Shown here one piece after another: positions 17,979 to 27,422 of a DNA stretch of 36,117 nucleotides. The position numbers and the translations under genes are program-made. Origin of the DNA: Methanobacteriota archaeon (GTDB lineage: Archaea > Halobacteriota > Methanosarcinia > Methanotrichales > Methanotrichaceae). Position 1 is the first letter of the stretch. Every line of letters begins with the position of its first letter. Location of the stretch: assembly GCA_029553285.1 (NCBI GenBank), contig JAKPCO010000097.1, positions 1 to 36,117 on the forward strand. The letters run 5' to 3'. The notes beneath the pieces were generated by a model that was not told the origin of the DNA, ran no database searches, and saw only the letters and a list, made by a program, of their open reading frames with translations.

Positions 17979-18393
17979 ATGATGTTTAACTCACAGAAGA
18001 TTGTCGTGTTCGGTGTACATTTAGAGGCCCAACCTCAGGGGAGTCATGTCTCCTGGCACCGTGGAGGGGTGCCCAAAGATATCGATCTCCTGCCGGGGCC
18101 ATGCGAGATCATGCAAACCGCAGAAGGTAAAATGTTCGCGAGGTCGTTTTGCGCTTGGCCCATCCAGCTGGTTCACAGGGATGGAGGATATGCATGGGCC
18201 TTCATATCAATGAGTTCAGGAACATGCGAGCTTGTGGGGTCCAGACCATTCCGGTGCACGCTGATCCCTGACAGTCTGCTCTGCTATTGGGGCACATAAT
18301 CCAGTGCATCAGGCCCGGAATCCCAGACGAAGAACAAATCAAGATCCATGAGCTCGTGAAATGCATGCTGGATTCCCTGAGGAGGCATGCATG
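17979..18393 (+). pseudogene. Decayed ORF of unknown origin
   Basis: A 106-residue frame (17979-18299) contains a protein-like stretch (SFCAWPIQLVHRDGGYAWAF, then FRCTLIPDSLLCYWG). Immediately after its stop, another frame continues with plausible protein sequence (CIRPGIPDEEQIKIHELVKC and so on) to a TGA at 18391-18393. The two parts together look like one gene broken by a frameshift. A weak resemblance to the 44-aa frame at 34181-34315 (CALTPERLFSCS versus CTLIPDSLLCYW) suggests a small decaying family. The end of this region forms the left target copy of the element at 18398. I cannot name the ancestor. Confidence 0.35.
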
Positions 18394-18397
18394 AGTC

Positions 18398-18487
18398 AAA
18401 CCTGTCCGAATAAGAGTTCTTATCCAGATATTCGAGGTTTAAGGATTCTGATTATTATGAGCACATCTTCCTTATTCGGACAGGTCC
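18398..18487. mobile_element. Second MITE-like element (CCTGTCCGAATAAG family)
   Basis: This 90-bp element has perfect 14-bp inverted arms, CCTGTCCGAATAAG (18401-18414) and its complement (18471-18484). It is flanked by CATGAGTC on each side (18390-18397 and 18488-18495), a perfect 8-bp target duplication. It is unrelated in sequence to the CGCTCTTAT family. It has no coding capacity and ends 49 bases before the methanogenesis marker 9 gene, where it could affect transcription. Confidence 0.78.
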
Positions 18488-18536
18488 CATGAGTCCATCG
18501 AAAGGCTGATATCCCTGGTTATATTCGAGGATATCG

Positions 18537-19490
18537 ATGCTGAAAATAGGGTACGCATCTCTGAAGAGCCCGGTGGCCATGATATGCCACGGAAACGCAT
18601 GCCCGCCGGATGTGGGGCTTGCAGTCATTGAGGATGTAGAGGAGAGAGACGACATCGATGCTCTCGTCAGAGATGCGGGTGTGCCGGCAGTGTTGTCGTT
18701 CAGATCAGCATCTTCCGACAGGCTCCTGGAGGTATCAAGAACCGCGGCCAGGATGCGTGCGATCCTGGAGATCGATCTCTCTGGTGGGGATTCCGTGGAT
18801 CTCATAAGAGCATGCGGCCTGATCAAGCTGATCAAATCCGCTGGGGCTGCAACCTCGCTCCGCATTTCGCCGGATGTTGTGGGCCCGAAATCAAACCCGG
18901 GCGCGATTAGGAGACTGAAATCTGCAGGGCTCGATCTGATCCACCTCGATCTCAGAGGCTGTGATGGATCTGCGACCTCAGTTCTGAGGAGCGTATCAGA
19001 TGCCAGAGGACCGGGAATAATGGCTCTCTCCGAGGTGAGATCATTCGAAGATGCGAAGCGTCTTCTCTCCATGGGCGCGGATGTGATCTCGCTCAAGGAA
19101 CCTGCAGACGAGGAGTTTGCGAGATGGCTCTCCTCCGCCCTCAGGAAGTTTGAGGATATCACAGGATGGTACAACGCCCCGAAGCACATATGCGCCGGCG
19201 GCGACCTTCGGGGCCTTGCATTCTGCTGCCCTCCGGTCAAGCCATGCCCTGTCCACGGCGCCCTTAAAAGGCTTGGAATGACGCCAGAGGAGTTCGTGAG
19301 AAGGAAGCTCGAGCTTGCAAGGGGAACTCCCCTCGAAAAGGGCGATGGAACGTGCTTTGGCAGCCTGATATGGTGCTGCAAGATAACAAAACCATGTTAC
19401 CTCAGAGATGCTGCGCTCAGAAGAGCGGGTCTGACGCCGAAGGAGTACATGATTCTGAAGAGAAGAGTCGCTGAAGGACTGCTGCGGTGA
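18537..19490 (+). CDS. Methanogenesis marker 9 protein with TIM-barrel-like N-terminal domain
   Basis: This 317-aa protein joins a dihydrouridine-synthase/NifR3-like barrel domain (about 1-205; for example MICHGNACPPDV and LIHLDLRGCDG) to the methanogenesis marker 9 domain. The latter has eight cysteines: 219, 230, 231, 237, 273, 280, 281 and 287. They include two copies of the signature (F/W)CCxxxKPC (FCCPPVKPC and WCCKITKPC), each followed by a similar helical segment, so the domain is an internal duplication. By published description this domain is found only in methanogens, with unknown function; the cysteines suggest metal or cluster binding. ATG 18537 has GAGG six bases upstream. The CitG-like gene begins at the base after its stop. 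Confidence 0.9.
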   Translation: MLKIGYASLKSPVAMICHGNACPPDVGLAVIEDVEERDDIDALVRDAGVPAVLSFRSASSDRLLEVSRTAARMRAILEIDLSGGDSVDLIRACGLIKLIKSAGAATSLRISPDVVGPKSNPGAIRRLKSAGLDLIHLDLRGCDGSATSVLRSVSDARGPGIMALSEVRSFEDAKRLLSMGADVISLKEPADEEFARWLSSALRKFEDITGWYNAPKHICAGGDLRGLAFCCPPVKPCPVHGALKRLGMTPEEFVRRKLELARGTPLEKGDGTCFGSLIWCCKITKPCYLRDAALRRAGLTPKEYMILKRRVAEGLLR

Positions 19491-20393
19491 ATGCCCGGCG
19501 GGCTGCGAACCACGATGTTAAATCCCGCTGAGATGATGCCTGATATGAATGATCCGGACAGGATCGCCCAGATGGCCCAGCTGGCCATGCTGCTGGAGCT
19601 CTCCTCGAGCCCCAAGCCAGGAAATGTGGACAGGTGTCACGATTACGAGGACGTGAGCTTCAGCCACTTTATCGCGAGCGCTGTTCTCTCCTACCCATCA
19701 TTCAGGAGGGCTGCATCCGGCGAATCGGATATAGGCAGGCTTATTCTGGACACTGTCTCCGCATGGCGTGAGTGGGGGCTGAGGGGTAACACACACTTCG
19801 GGGAGATAGCCCTTCTCATACCGCTCGCATCTGCAGCATCCAGGCCTGGGCCGCTCAGATCAGAGATCTCCAGGGTGGTGGAATCGACCACCGTGGAGGA
19901 TTCGATCTGTTTTTACAGAGCGTTCGAGCTTGCAGGTGCCAGGGCGGCCGATGTGAATGAGATGAGCCTGAAAGATCCGGGGGCAGCTGACGAGATCGCG
20001 ACGAGGGGCGTGCGGCTGATCGATCTGATGCGCCTCTCCCAGGGGCACGATCTTATTGCGAGAGAGTGGGCCACCGGATTCTCGAGGAGCTTCGAGCTCG
20101 CAGATGCTCTGTGTGAGATGGTCCCAAGGCACGGGCTGAACAGAGGTGTCGTTCTCACCTACATCACCGCGCTCTCAGAAGAGCCGGACAGCCTTGTGGC
20201 TTCAAAATTTGGAATCGATGTCGCTCTTGAGGTCTCCAGGATGGCAGGCGCGGCTCTCAGATCCCCGGATGTCATCTCGAGCGCCATGGAGATGGACAGA
20301 GTGCTGATCTCGAGGGACATCAACCCTGGGTCCACAGCTGACCTGATAGCATCATCTTTATTTATTGCGCTGATGAGGGGTCTGAGGTTCTGA
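19491..20393 (+). CDS. CitG-like triphosphoribosyl-dephospho-CoA synthase family protein
   Basis: In citrate-fermenting bacteria, CitG joins ATP-derived ribose triphosphate to dephospho-CoA to build the citrate lyase prosthetic group. This 300-aa protein has the family's core features: a SSSPKPGNVDR motif near residue 40, a helical body, and RGNTHFGEIALLIPLA at about 97-112, with PGSTADLIASSLFIALM at the end. No citrate lyase gene is present, so a different product is likely. Members of this family also occur in archaea and in tetrahydromethanopterin-using methylotrophs, so a role in building a C1-carrier cofactor is a reasonable inference but unproven. The ATG at 19491 abuts the upstream stop; internal ATGs at codons 9, 15 and 19 are possible alternatives. 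Confidence 0.85.
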   Translation: MPGGLRTTMLNPAEMMPDMNDPDRIAQMAQLAMLLELSSSPKPGNVDRCHDYEDVSFSHFIASAVLSYPSFRRAASGESDIGRLILDTVSAWREWGLRGNTHFGEIALLIPLASAASRPGPLRSEISRVVESTTVEDSICFYRAFELAGARAADVNEMSLKDPGAADEIATRGVRLIDLMRLSQGHDLIAREWATGFSRSFELADALCEMVPRHGLNRGVVLTYITALSEEPDSLVASKFGIDVALEVSRMAGAALRSPDVISSAMEMDRVLISRDINPGSTADLIASSLFIALMRGLRF

Positions 20394-20406
20394 GGAGATA
20401 CAACAG

Positions 20407-20988
20407 ATGGATGCAGATGGTATTCTTGATGAGCTTGGCATACTTCCAGGCATAAACGAGGTCATAGTTACAACAGAGCGTGATGGCGTGCCGAATGCGG
20501 CACCCATCGGGATAATAAGAGGAGAAAGCGTGACGGTCCGTCTCTTTCTCGGGACGCACACATACGAGAACGTCCTCGCCACCGGCCAGCTTGTGGCGAA
20601 CGTCACTCACGATCCGATGATATTTGTCGAGGCTGCGATGTCAGATCTCGGAGAAGAGTGCTTTCTCAGGAGGGACGGTGTTCTAACTTTAAAGGATGCT
20701 GAGTCATGGGCGCTTTTCCGGTGCAGCCCGTACAGAACAGACATAATCATGCCGGAGCTCGAGTTTGTCAGGGGAGCGGTCATCAAAAAGGAGTTCCGCG
20801 CCATCAACCGCGGTGTATCATGCGTGATCGAAGCTGCGATCGCCGCCACGAGGTACAACGCGCTCCGCGTCGAGTCCTACCTCGAGGAGATAAGAAGGCT
20901 CAAGAGAATCGTGCAGAGATGTGGGGGGCCGAGGGAGATCGCGGCCATGAAGCGGCTCGAGGAGCATCTTTCTGCCTCATATCCGTGA
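20407..20988 (+). CDS. DUF447 family protein (flavin-reductase-like split barrel)
   Basis: This 193-aa protein matches DUF447, a family with an FMN-binding split-barrel-like N-terminal half. The start, GINEVIVTTERDGVPNAAPIGI, followed by VRLFLGTHTYENVLATGQLVANVTHD, is characteristic. The C-terminal part is helical (EIRRLKRIVQRCGGPREIAA). Function is not established; the fold suggests flavin binding. It follows the CitG-like gene by 13 bases with a GAGGAGA ribosome site, completing a three-gene operon with methanogenesis marker 9. As I recall, DUF447 and CitG-like genes are also neighbours in some methylotroph tetrahydromethanopterin clusters, which would support a shared cofactor pathway. Confidence 0.88.
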   Translation: MDADGILDELGILPGINEVIVTTERDGVPNAAPIGIIRGESVTVRLFLGTHTYENVLATGQLVANVTHDPMIFVEAAMSDLGEECFLRRDGVLTLKDAESWALFRCSPYRTDIIMPELEFVRGAVIKKEFRAINRGVSCVIEAAIAATRYNALRVESYLEEIRRLKRIVQRCGGPREIAAMKRLEEHLSASYP

Positions 20989-21184
20989 TTGGGATGTCTC
21001 AGAAGTGCAGAATTTGAGAAAGCACATCCAGTTGATTTAGAAAGATGCTCATTATACATGGTCACCAATGTGGGTGAAATGGTCTGGTGCCAACATAGCA
21101 AAAATGTATTGATCCAAAAGGTTCGGCCCGATCCGGACCTCCGATGGGTTCGGAGATGAACAAAAAATGTGGGAAGGACTGGGC

Positions 21185-22816
21185 TCAGTCGAAGTCCTCG
21201 CCCATTCCGCTGGGCTCCTTCTCCTTGCCCTCCTTGCCCGCGCCTGTCGACTTGGAGGCGATCACGTCATCGATCCTCAGGATCATCACGGCTGCCTCTG
21301 CGGCTGAGCTGATCGCCTGTGTCTTGACCCTGAGAGGCTCAACAACGCCGCGCTCCAGCATGTCGACAGCCTCGCCGGTCTCCATGTCGAGACCTGCAGC
21401 CTTCATGCCCTTCTCGTGCTTGCTTCTCAGCGCAACCAGAGTGTCGATCTGGTCGAGACCGGCGTTCTCAGCGAGCGTCTTCGGGATGATCTCCATCGCC
21501 TCGGCGAACGCCTCTATGGCGAGCTGCTCTCTACCACCAACAGTGGCAGCATACTCCCTGAGCCTGAGAGCAAGCTCCACCTCAGGCGCTCCACCTCCAG
21601 GCACGAGCATCCCATCCTCGACGACGACGCCCACGACGCGGAGCGCATCCTCCATGGCCCTGTAGAGCTCATCGACAACATGCTCGGTGCCGCCGCGGAG
21701 GATTATGGACACGGACTTCGGGTTCTCGCACTCCTCGACGAAGGTCATGTCGTCTCCGGCGATCTTCCTCTCCTCGACAAGCCCTGCCTTGCCGAGATCG
21801 TTTGGAGTGAGCTCATGCAGGCTCGTCACGATCCTGGCGCCGGTCGCGCGGGCCAGCTTCTCCATGTCGCTCTTCTTCACCCTGCGTAGTGTGTAGATGC
21901 CTGCCTTCGCCAGGAAGTGCTGCGCCAGATCATCTATGCCCTTCTGGCAGAAGACGACATTCGCCCCTGTGGAGACGATCTTGTTGACCATCTCCTTGAG
22001 CATCGCCTCCTCCTGATCCAGGAAGGCCTGGAGCTGATCAGGCGAGGTGATCTCGATCTTCGCGTCGACCTCGGTCTTCTCGATCTCGATCGGCGCGTTA
22101 AGCAGCGCGATCCTGGCATCCTTCACCTTCTTCGGCATGTTCGGATGCAAGCGCTCCTTATCGATCACCATACCATGGATCAGCTGCGAGTCGGTGATGC
22201 TGCCGCCAACCTTCTTCTCAACGGTGATGTTGTCGATGTCCACGGAGCCGTCCTCGTCCACGATCGCCTTCACAGCCTTGACCGCGAGCTCTGCGAGCTC
22301 TCCCCTCGCGTTGCCGCTGCCCTTGCCGGTCATCGCTGTGATCGCGATCTTCTTCAGCAGCTCCTCATCGTCCGGCGATACCTTCACAGCGAGATCCTTC
22401 AGGATCTCGATGGCCTTCGTCGCGGCATCCCTGTAGCCGGTGGCTATGACGGTCGGGTGGATCTCCTGCTCGAGAAGCAGCTCGGCCTGCTTCAGCAGCT
22501 CGCCAGCCAGGACAACAGCCGTTGTGGTGCCGTCGCCTACCTCCTCATCCTGAGTCTTGGCGATCTCCACCATCATCTTAGCGGCCGGATGCTCGATATC
22601 CATCTCCTTGAGAATCGTAACGCCGTCGTTTGTTATGACCACATCTCCAAGGGTGTCCACAAGCATCTTATCCATGCCCTTGGGCCCAAGTGTGGTTCTG
22701 ACGGCGCTGGCCACAGCCTTGGCCGCCATTATGTTCGACCTCTGCGCCTCCCGGCCAGCAGTCCGCTGGCTTCCCTCTTTGAGTATCAGTACAGGTGTTC
22801 CACCTAGTCCAGCCAT
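21185..22816 (-). CDS. Thermosome subunit (group II chaperonin)
   Basis: This 543-aa protein is a subunit of the double-ring archaeal chaperonin that folds proteins in a closed chamber using ATP. The signature [10 protein letters not shown] starts at residue 43, and the ATP-site GDGTTT at 94-99 is preceded by the equatorial-domain region [12 protein letters not shown]. The C-terminus is charged and ends in GMGEDFD rather than a GGM-repeat tail. ATG 22816 ([12 protein letters not shown]) is preceded by GGAGAGGTG and lies 44-53 bases from a TATA box. The frame is open to 22990, but those 58 residues are not part of the family. Confidence 0.96.
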   Translation of the reverse strand: MAGLGGTPVLILKEGSQRTAGREAQRSNIMAAKAVASAVRTTLGPKGMDKMLVDTLGDVVITNDGVTILKEMDIEHPAAKMMVEIAKTQDEEVGDGTTTAVVLAGELLKQAELLLEQEIHPTVIATGYRDAATKAIEILKDLAVKVSPDDEELLKKIAITAMTGKGSGNARGELAELAVKAVKAIVDEDGSVDIDNITVEKKVGGSITDSQLIHGMVIDKERLHPNMPKKVKDARIALLNAPIEIEKTEVDAKIEITSPDQLQAFLDQEEAMLKEMVNKIVSTGANVVFCQKGIDDLAQHFLAKAGIYTLRRVKKSDMEKLARATGARIVTSLHELTPNDLGKAGLVEERKIAGDDMTFVEECENPKSVSIILRGGTEHVVDELYRAMEDALRVVGVVVEDGMLVPGGGAPEVELALRLREYAATVGGREQLAIEAFAEAMEIIPKTLAENAGLDQIDTLVALRSKHEKGMKAAGLDMETGEAVDMLERGVVEPLRVKTQAISSAAEAAVMILRIDDVIASKSTGAGKEGKEKEPSGMGEDFD

Positions 22817-22859
22817 TCCGACACCTCTCCTTACAGCGGGGATGTAAGTGTTTTGAAGT

Positions 22860-22869
22860 TCTATATAAA
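22860..22869 (-). promoter_or_regulatory. TATA box of the thermosome gene
   Basis: On the minus strand this reads TTTATATAGA, close to the archaeal consensus. It predicts transcription from about 22838 and a leader of about 22 bases that contains the ribosome site. Confidence 0.6.
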
Positions 22870-23270
22870 GATTTCGCAAACGCCGGACGCGTGGGGCATA
22901 TATGTTTACTCCCAGAATCTTTGACTGCACATGCTCGACATTTTGACAGATGATCCAACATGGCTCACGCGCCGTGCCGATTCGCACCATTGTGACAGGA
23001 TCGCTAAGCGATCTGATAGGAGTTAGAACGGGGGTCGTGAGCCTGACTCACTGAATGATTCTGCTGTAATCGACTTCAGTGAGCGGGATGTTCCATGAGT
23101 CTGGACGGATTGAGCGCTGCCGCTTCAATGATAGGCGCACACCACCAGGGGGCAGGAGTGAATCAGAATCCCTCCGGCAGAGTGGTCCTGAAACATGGGG
23201 TTGCAGACTTTTTACGTGATCCGGACACACAGGCAAACATTTTTCTCAGATCTCCGCATCAGAGCAAGAG
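22870..23270 (+). other. Intergenic region between the thermosome and VWA genes
   Basis: The 400-base gap between divergent genes has no convincing coding sequence. It holds one clear hairpin, arms CTCACTGAA (23047-23055) and TTCAGTGAG (23075-23083). It also must contain the promoter of the VWA pair, for which I see no strong TATA box. Confidence 0.35.
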
Positions 23271-25010
23271 ATGCCGTTCAGAAATCCATACGCACTCCTC
23301 GGACTTCTCAGCATGCTGCCGCTGATCCTGCTCTACCTAATAAAACCGAAGCCCCGCGACGTTCTCTTCCCGAGCATAAGGTTTCTTGAGGCTGGAAAGG
23401 CCAGGAGGTCCGCAGCCCTGAGCAGGATGATAAAGGATCCGCTATTCTGGCTGCAGCTCTTCATTCTCATTCTTCTCTCAGTTGCTGCTGCCGGGCCATA
23501 CACTCTCGAGAGAGGGAGCCCCGGCTCGCATCTTGTTCTTGTTCTGGATGTGTCCGCGAGCATGGAGAGCACGTTCCAGAACGCGCTGAGCATCGCATCA
23601 TCAGAGCTCTCCGGATACGACAGGGTGAGCATCGTCCTGGCGGAGAGCATACCCGTCGTGGTGCTCAGAGAGGGGAGCGCTGACGAGGCGCGGTCTCTTC
23701 TGAGCAAAATACATGTGCTCGACCTCCCTGCTGACATATCTAGCGCGATGAACCTGGCGCACACCCTTACAGGGCCGGAGGGCGGTGACATTCTCGTCAT
23801 CTCAGATTTCATCAGCTGGATCGGAGATGATCCGGGCGCAACAAGGGATTCGCTGGTCGCGACAGGCGCCAGCATAGTCTTCGCGGATACCGGCGGAGGG
23901 GGAGATAACATCGGGATCGTCGGAGGCTGGTTAGCAGAGACCTATGAGGGCATCAACTACACATGCAGAATTCACAACTACGGACCTGCGAGGGATCTCA
24001 TCATAAGGGTTACATCACAGGGCGGCAGCTCGGAGCACAGAGCGTTCATAGGCGCAGACGACGACTACTACCTTTCACTCAGCCTCCCGCCCGGCATCAG
24101 CACAGTATCCCTCGATGTCAGGGATGCGATATCCGCTGACAACACTGCGTACATCTACGCCCCGCTGCGGGATGATGCGAAGATTCTCTATCTGGGAGAA
24201 AGCAGCCCTGCCCTGGCGGCGCTCAGGGCGATTGGCAGCGTTGATACCACGGGCGGTCCGGAGGGCCACGATCTGGTGGTCATCAGAAACAGCTCGAGCG
24301 ATGGAGATCTCAACAGATATGTGGACTCCGGGGGGAAGATAGTCTACATACCTCAGGAGAATTCTCCAAGCCCTGAGTATCTGCCGGTGAGGATCACAGG
24401 CGCGGTGAACAGAACAGGCATCCTGTGGGCGAGAAATCCCGTCTTCGGAGAGGGAATTCACTTTGAGGAGATAGGGATAAGGTCATACATTGAGGCCGTG
24501 CCAAGGCGTGGATCGACGACAATGGTTGAGGTCAACAGCGTTCCTGTGCTCGCGTACTGGCAGCTCGGGAGAGGTACTGTGGTATACAACGCGCTCGATT
24601 ATGGCAGCGATTTCCATCTCAGGCCTGAGTACCCGGTCTTCTGGTATGAAATGGTCAGATGGCTGACAGGCGCCCCGTCGCTGGATGATCTCAACAGGAA
24701 GACCGGTGATGTGGTGCCGCTGAACAGACCGGCGACCATCAGCACGCCAGGGGGCACGGTCACAGCACAGCTTCTGCTTCTCGACAGGGTGGGCCTCTAC
24801 ACGTTTGATGGCGGGAGGCTCGCTGCCAACCTCTACGATCCCGCTGAGTCTGATCTGAGGGGCGGCAGATCCTTCGCTCCCGGAAGCTTCAGCTCCACCG
24901 CCAGCACTGAGAAGCTTGTGGAGAGGGACCTCTCAGGCTGGATCACCCTTGCGGCTCTGATGCTGCTCATGGCCGAGCTCGGTATAATAAGATGGAGGAG
25001 GGAGCTGTGA
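23271..25010 (+). CDS. BatA-like membrane protein with von Willebrand A domain
   Basis: This 579-aa protein has two N-terminal membrane helices (about 7-25 and 58-76) enclosing the motif FPSIRFLEAG, typical of aerotolerance/Bat N-terminal regions. A VWA domain follows with the metal-site motif DVSAS at 93-97 and ISDFIS later. A long extracytoplasmic-type region comes next, with one last membrane helix near the C-terminus (about 555-573). VWA proteins of this kind usually work with MoxR ATPases in complex assembly or envelope stress, but no MoxR gene is in the window. The stop overlaps the next gene's GTG start, so the two products are probably partners. Confidence 0.85.
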   Translation: MPFRNPYALLGLLSMLPLILLYLIKPKPRDVLFPSIRFLEAGKARRSAALSRMIKDPLFWLQLFILILLSVAAAGPYTLERGSPGSHLVLVLDVSASMESTFQNALSIASSELSGYDRVSIVLAESIPVVVLREGSADEARSLLSKIHVLDLPADISSAMNLAHTLTGPEGGDILVISDFISWIGDDPGATRDSLVATGASIVFADTGGGGDNIGIVGGWLAETYEGINYTCRIHNYGPARDLIIRVTSQGGSSEHRAFIGADDDYYLSLSLPPGISTVSLDVRDAISADNTAYIYAPLRDDAKILYLGESSPALAALRAIGSVDTTGGPEGHDLVVIRNSSSDGDLNRYVDSGGKIVYIPQENSPSPEYLPVRITGAVNRTGILWARNPVFGEGIHFEEIGIRSYIEAVPRRGSTTMVEVNSVPVLAYWQLGRGTVVYNALDYGSDFHLRPEYPVFWYEMVRWLTGAPSLDDLNRKTGDVVPLNRPATISTPGGTVTAQLLLLDRVGLYTFDGGRLAANLYDPAESDLRGGRSFAPGSFSSTASTEKLVERDLSGWITLAALMLLMAELGIIRWRREL

Positions 25011-27361
25011 CCGAGATATACCTCCAGAGGTTGGAGCTGCTCTGGCTTCTTCCAGCTGTTCTCGCAGCAGGGTTACTTTACATAAGGCGCACACCTCGGA
25101 AGCTTCTCGTCCTCACGAGATCCCTGGTTGTATGCCTGATCATAATCGCGCTTGCGAATCCGTATACAGTAGCAACCCACACAAAGGACGTGAGCAGGCC
25201 AAGGATAACGATACTCTCGGATCAGACAGCATCCATGGAGATCTTCGACTTGAAGGTCGCGGAGCGCCTGAGCGGGAGGATCCCGGACTCGCAGCTCAGG
25301 TACTTCTCGGGCGAGAGCACGCCGCTCGGAGACAGGATCATACAGTACATGCCACAGGCTGATTCAATCCTGCTTGTGAGTGATGGGTACAGCAACATTG
25401 GGCGCCCGCTCAGGGACGCCCTGCTCCTTGCCAGAAGCTCGAACGTCTCGGTCTTCGCCGTCGAGATCAAACCTGAGGCGAAAGAGGCAGGCGTCGAGAT
25501 ATCTGGGAGCAACGTTGCGGTTCTGGATGGCGACTATCCGTTCAAGATAGTGATCAGAAAATCCGGAAGCATCAGCGGGGATGTTGTGGTATATGCGGAT
25601 GACCTGGAGATCTTCAGGAGCTCCTTGGAGAGCATAAACGAGTCGCTCAGGATATCGCACAGGTTCCGCAGCACAGGAACGCACATCCTGAGAGCTGAGA
25701 TACATCCAGATGAGGACCACTTCGAGAGGAACAACAGATACACAAAAGCCGTGTACGTTGTGCCTAAGCCGCGGGTTCTGCTCCTTGGCAGGCCATCTCC
25801 TTTGATGGATGTGCTCAGGGATCTCGTCGATCTGAGCACTGCAGAGAATCTCCCACAATCTCTGAGCGATTACAAGGCAGTCGTCTTGGATGACATCAAG
25901 TATACTCCTGATCTCGACCGCCTGAAGGACTATGTGGCAGGTGGCGGCGGCCTGGTCGTTGTTGGTGGGGCCGATGCATATGAGCTGGGTGGCTATTACA
26001 TGACGGAGTTTGAAAAGGCTCTCCCTGTCGTATCATCCCCAAGCCTCTTCGAGGGCGGGAAGGTTCTTGTCATGGTTATAGACATCTCCGGAAGCACCAT
26101 GGCTCCTATGAGGATCGGTGAGAGTACCACCTACTTGGATTATGAGAAGTCGCTCGCGATAGAGCTCCTAAGATCTCCGGAGCTCAGGGATGCCAGGGTT
26201 GGCATAGTAGTCTTCGGCACGAAACCCTACGTTGTGTCACAGCCGGTGCCTGTCAGAAACAGAGCTGTCATAGAGGAGAGCATAAAGAGCCTTCAGACGC
26301 CCCTCGGAAAGGACGAGACCAACCTGGATGAGGGGCTCCGCCTGGCATGGAAGATCATCAACGAGAGCAGGGCCGAGGCAGATCTTGTGGTCATATCGGA
26401 TGGGAGAATAGAGCCAGATAGGGTGAAGGGAGATCAGGTATTCCTGAACTCTGTAGATATTCTGAGGAATATGAACGCGACGGTCACACTGATACAGGTC
26501 CAGAGCTACTCAGGTTCTGCAGGCAGGTTTGAGGAGCTGGCTGCGCTCACGGGCGCCACGTTCCGTCCTGCAGTGTATCCGAGCTCCCTGACTGTGAGAA
26601 CCCCCGAGATCGAGGGGGAGCGTGAGGTCGCGGAGAACGTCTCCGGATACACGCTCGTGATAACAGATGAGAACCACTACATAACAGGCGGGATCGAGAT
26701 CAATGCGACGATAAGCGGTTTCAACGACGTAACCCCAAAGCCCGGCGCCCAGAGGCTCGTGGCGCTGACAGACGGAAAGCCGATCGTCACAGCGATGCGC
26801 TACGGCCTTGGCCGGAGCGTCTCCCTGGCTACGGACGATGGCAATGCCTGGGCTCAGGCGCTTTACGATGAGGACAACTCCATGCTCATATCGTCCATGG
26901 TGAACTGGGCTGTCGGTGATCCGAGGCCGGAGAAGGAGCGGGTTGAGGCCGGGGATGGGTGGGCTGGAAGCCCTCTGGAGATATACATCTCAAGCGAGAG
27001 CCCGCCCAGGATCGGAGAGGGCGCGAAGATCGAGAGCACAGCCCCCGGCAGGTACACAGCAACGATCGTCCCGGAGTCGGAGGGAGTTTATTACGTTAAC
27101 GACTACGGGATCGCCGTGAACTACCCGCTGGAGTACAGGGAGTTCGGATTCAACCCGGAACTGAGAGGGATGATAGAGGCAGCTGGTGGGAAGATCTTCA
27201 CAGAGGATGAGGCGGGAAGGAGCATCGTGGAAGAGGCAAGAAGGGCAAGTGAGCGTCTCGTTCAGGAGAGGGCCAGCATCAGCTGGCAGCTGCTTCTGGC
27301 TGCGCTGGTTCTGTTCCTGCTGGAGGTCACGATCAGGCGCCTGAGGGAGATAAGGGGCTGA
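25007..27361 (+). CDS. Large membrane protein with von Willebrand A domain
   Basis: This 784-aa protein is the partner of the preceding VWA protein. It has two N-terminal membrane helices (about 8-25 and 37-52) and a first degenerate VWA-like region (LSDQTASMEIFD near 70). A segment resembling the class I glutamine-amidotransferase fold follows (DYVAGGGGLVVVGGADAY near 308-325). The full VWA domain carries the metal-site DISGST at 359-364, and one C-terminal helix (about 760-778) closes the protein. I chose GTG 25007 because it shares GTGA with the upstream stop and is preceded by GGAGGGAG; ATG 24992 lies inside that site. The function is unknown beyond family resemblance to Bat-type proteins. 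Confidence 0.85.
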   Translation: MTEIYLQRLELLWLLPAVLAAGLLYIRRTPRKLLVLTRSLVVCLIIIALANPYTVATHTKDVSRPRITILSDQTASMEIFDLKVAERLSGRIPDSQLRYFSGESTPLGDRIIQYMPQADSILLVSDGYSNIGRPLRDALLLARSSNVSVFAVEIKPEAKEAGVEISGSNVAVLDGDYPFKIVIRKSGSISGDVVVYADDLEIFRSSLESINESLRISHRFRSTGTHILRAEIHPDEDHFERNNRYTKAVYVVPKPRVLLLGRPSPLMDVLRDLVDLSTAENLPQSLSDYKAVVLDDIKYTPDLDRLKDYVAGGGGLVVVGGADAYELGGYYMTEFEKALPVVSSPSLFEGGKVLVMVIDISGSTMAPMRIGESTTYLDYEKSLAIELLRSPELRDARVGIVVFGTKPYVVSQPVPVRNRAVIEESIKSLQTPLGKDETNLDEGLRLAWKIINESRAEADLVVISDGRIEPDRVKGDQVFLNSVDILRNMNATVTLIQVQSYSGSAGRFEELAALTGATFRPAVYPSSLTVRTPEIEGEREVAENVSGYTLVITDENHYITGGIEINATISGFNDVTPKPGAQRLVALTDGKPIVTAMRYGLGRSVSLATDDGNAWAQALYDEDNSMLISSMVNWAVGDPRPEKERVEAGDGWAGSPLEIYISSESPPRIGEGAKIESTAPGRYTATIVPESEGVYYVNDYGIAVNYPLEYREFGFNPELRGMIEAAGGKIFTEDEAGRSIVEEARRASERLVQERASISWQLLLAALVLFLLEVTIRRLREIRG

Positions 27362-27422
27362 GCCGATCCTGATGTTGCCCATTGACCGCTTCGCACGTCC
27401 AGCAGACCCACTGGCATGCGAG

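Noticed and set aside
21917-22807. 296-residue plus-strand frame across the thermosome gene
   Set aside because: It is fully antisense to a certain, highly conserved gene. Its Leu/Arg/Asp/His-rich composition is what codon bias on the other strand produces.
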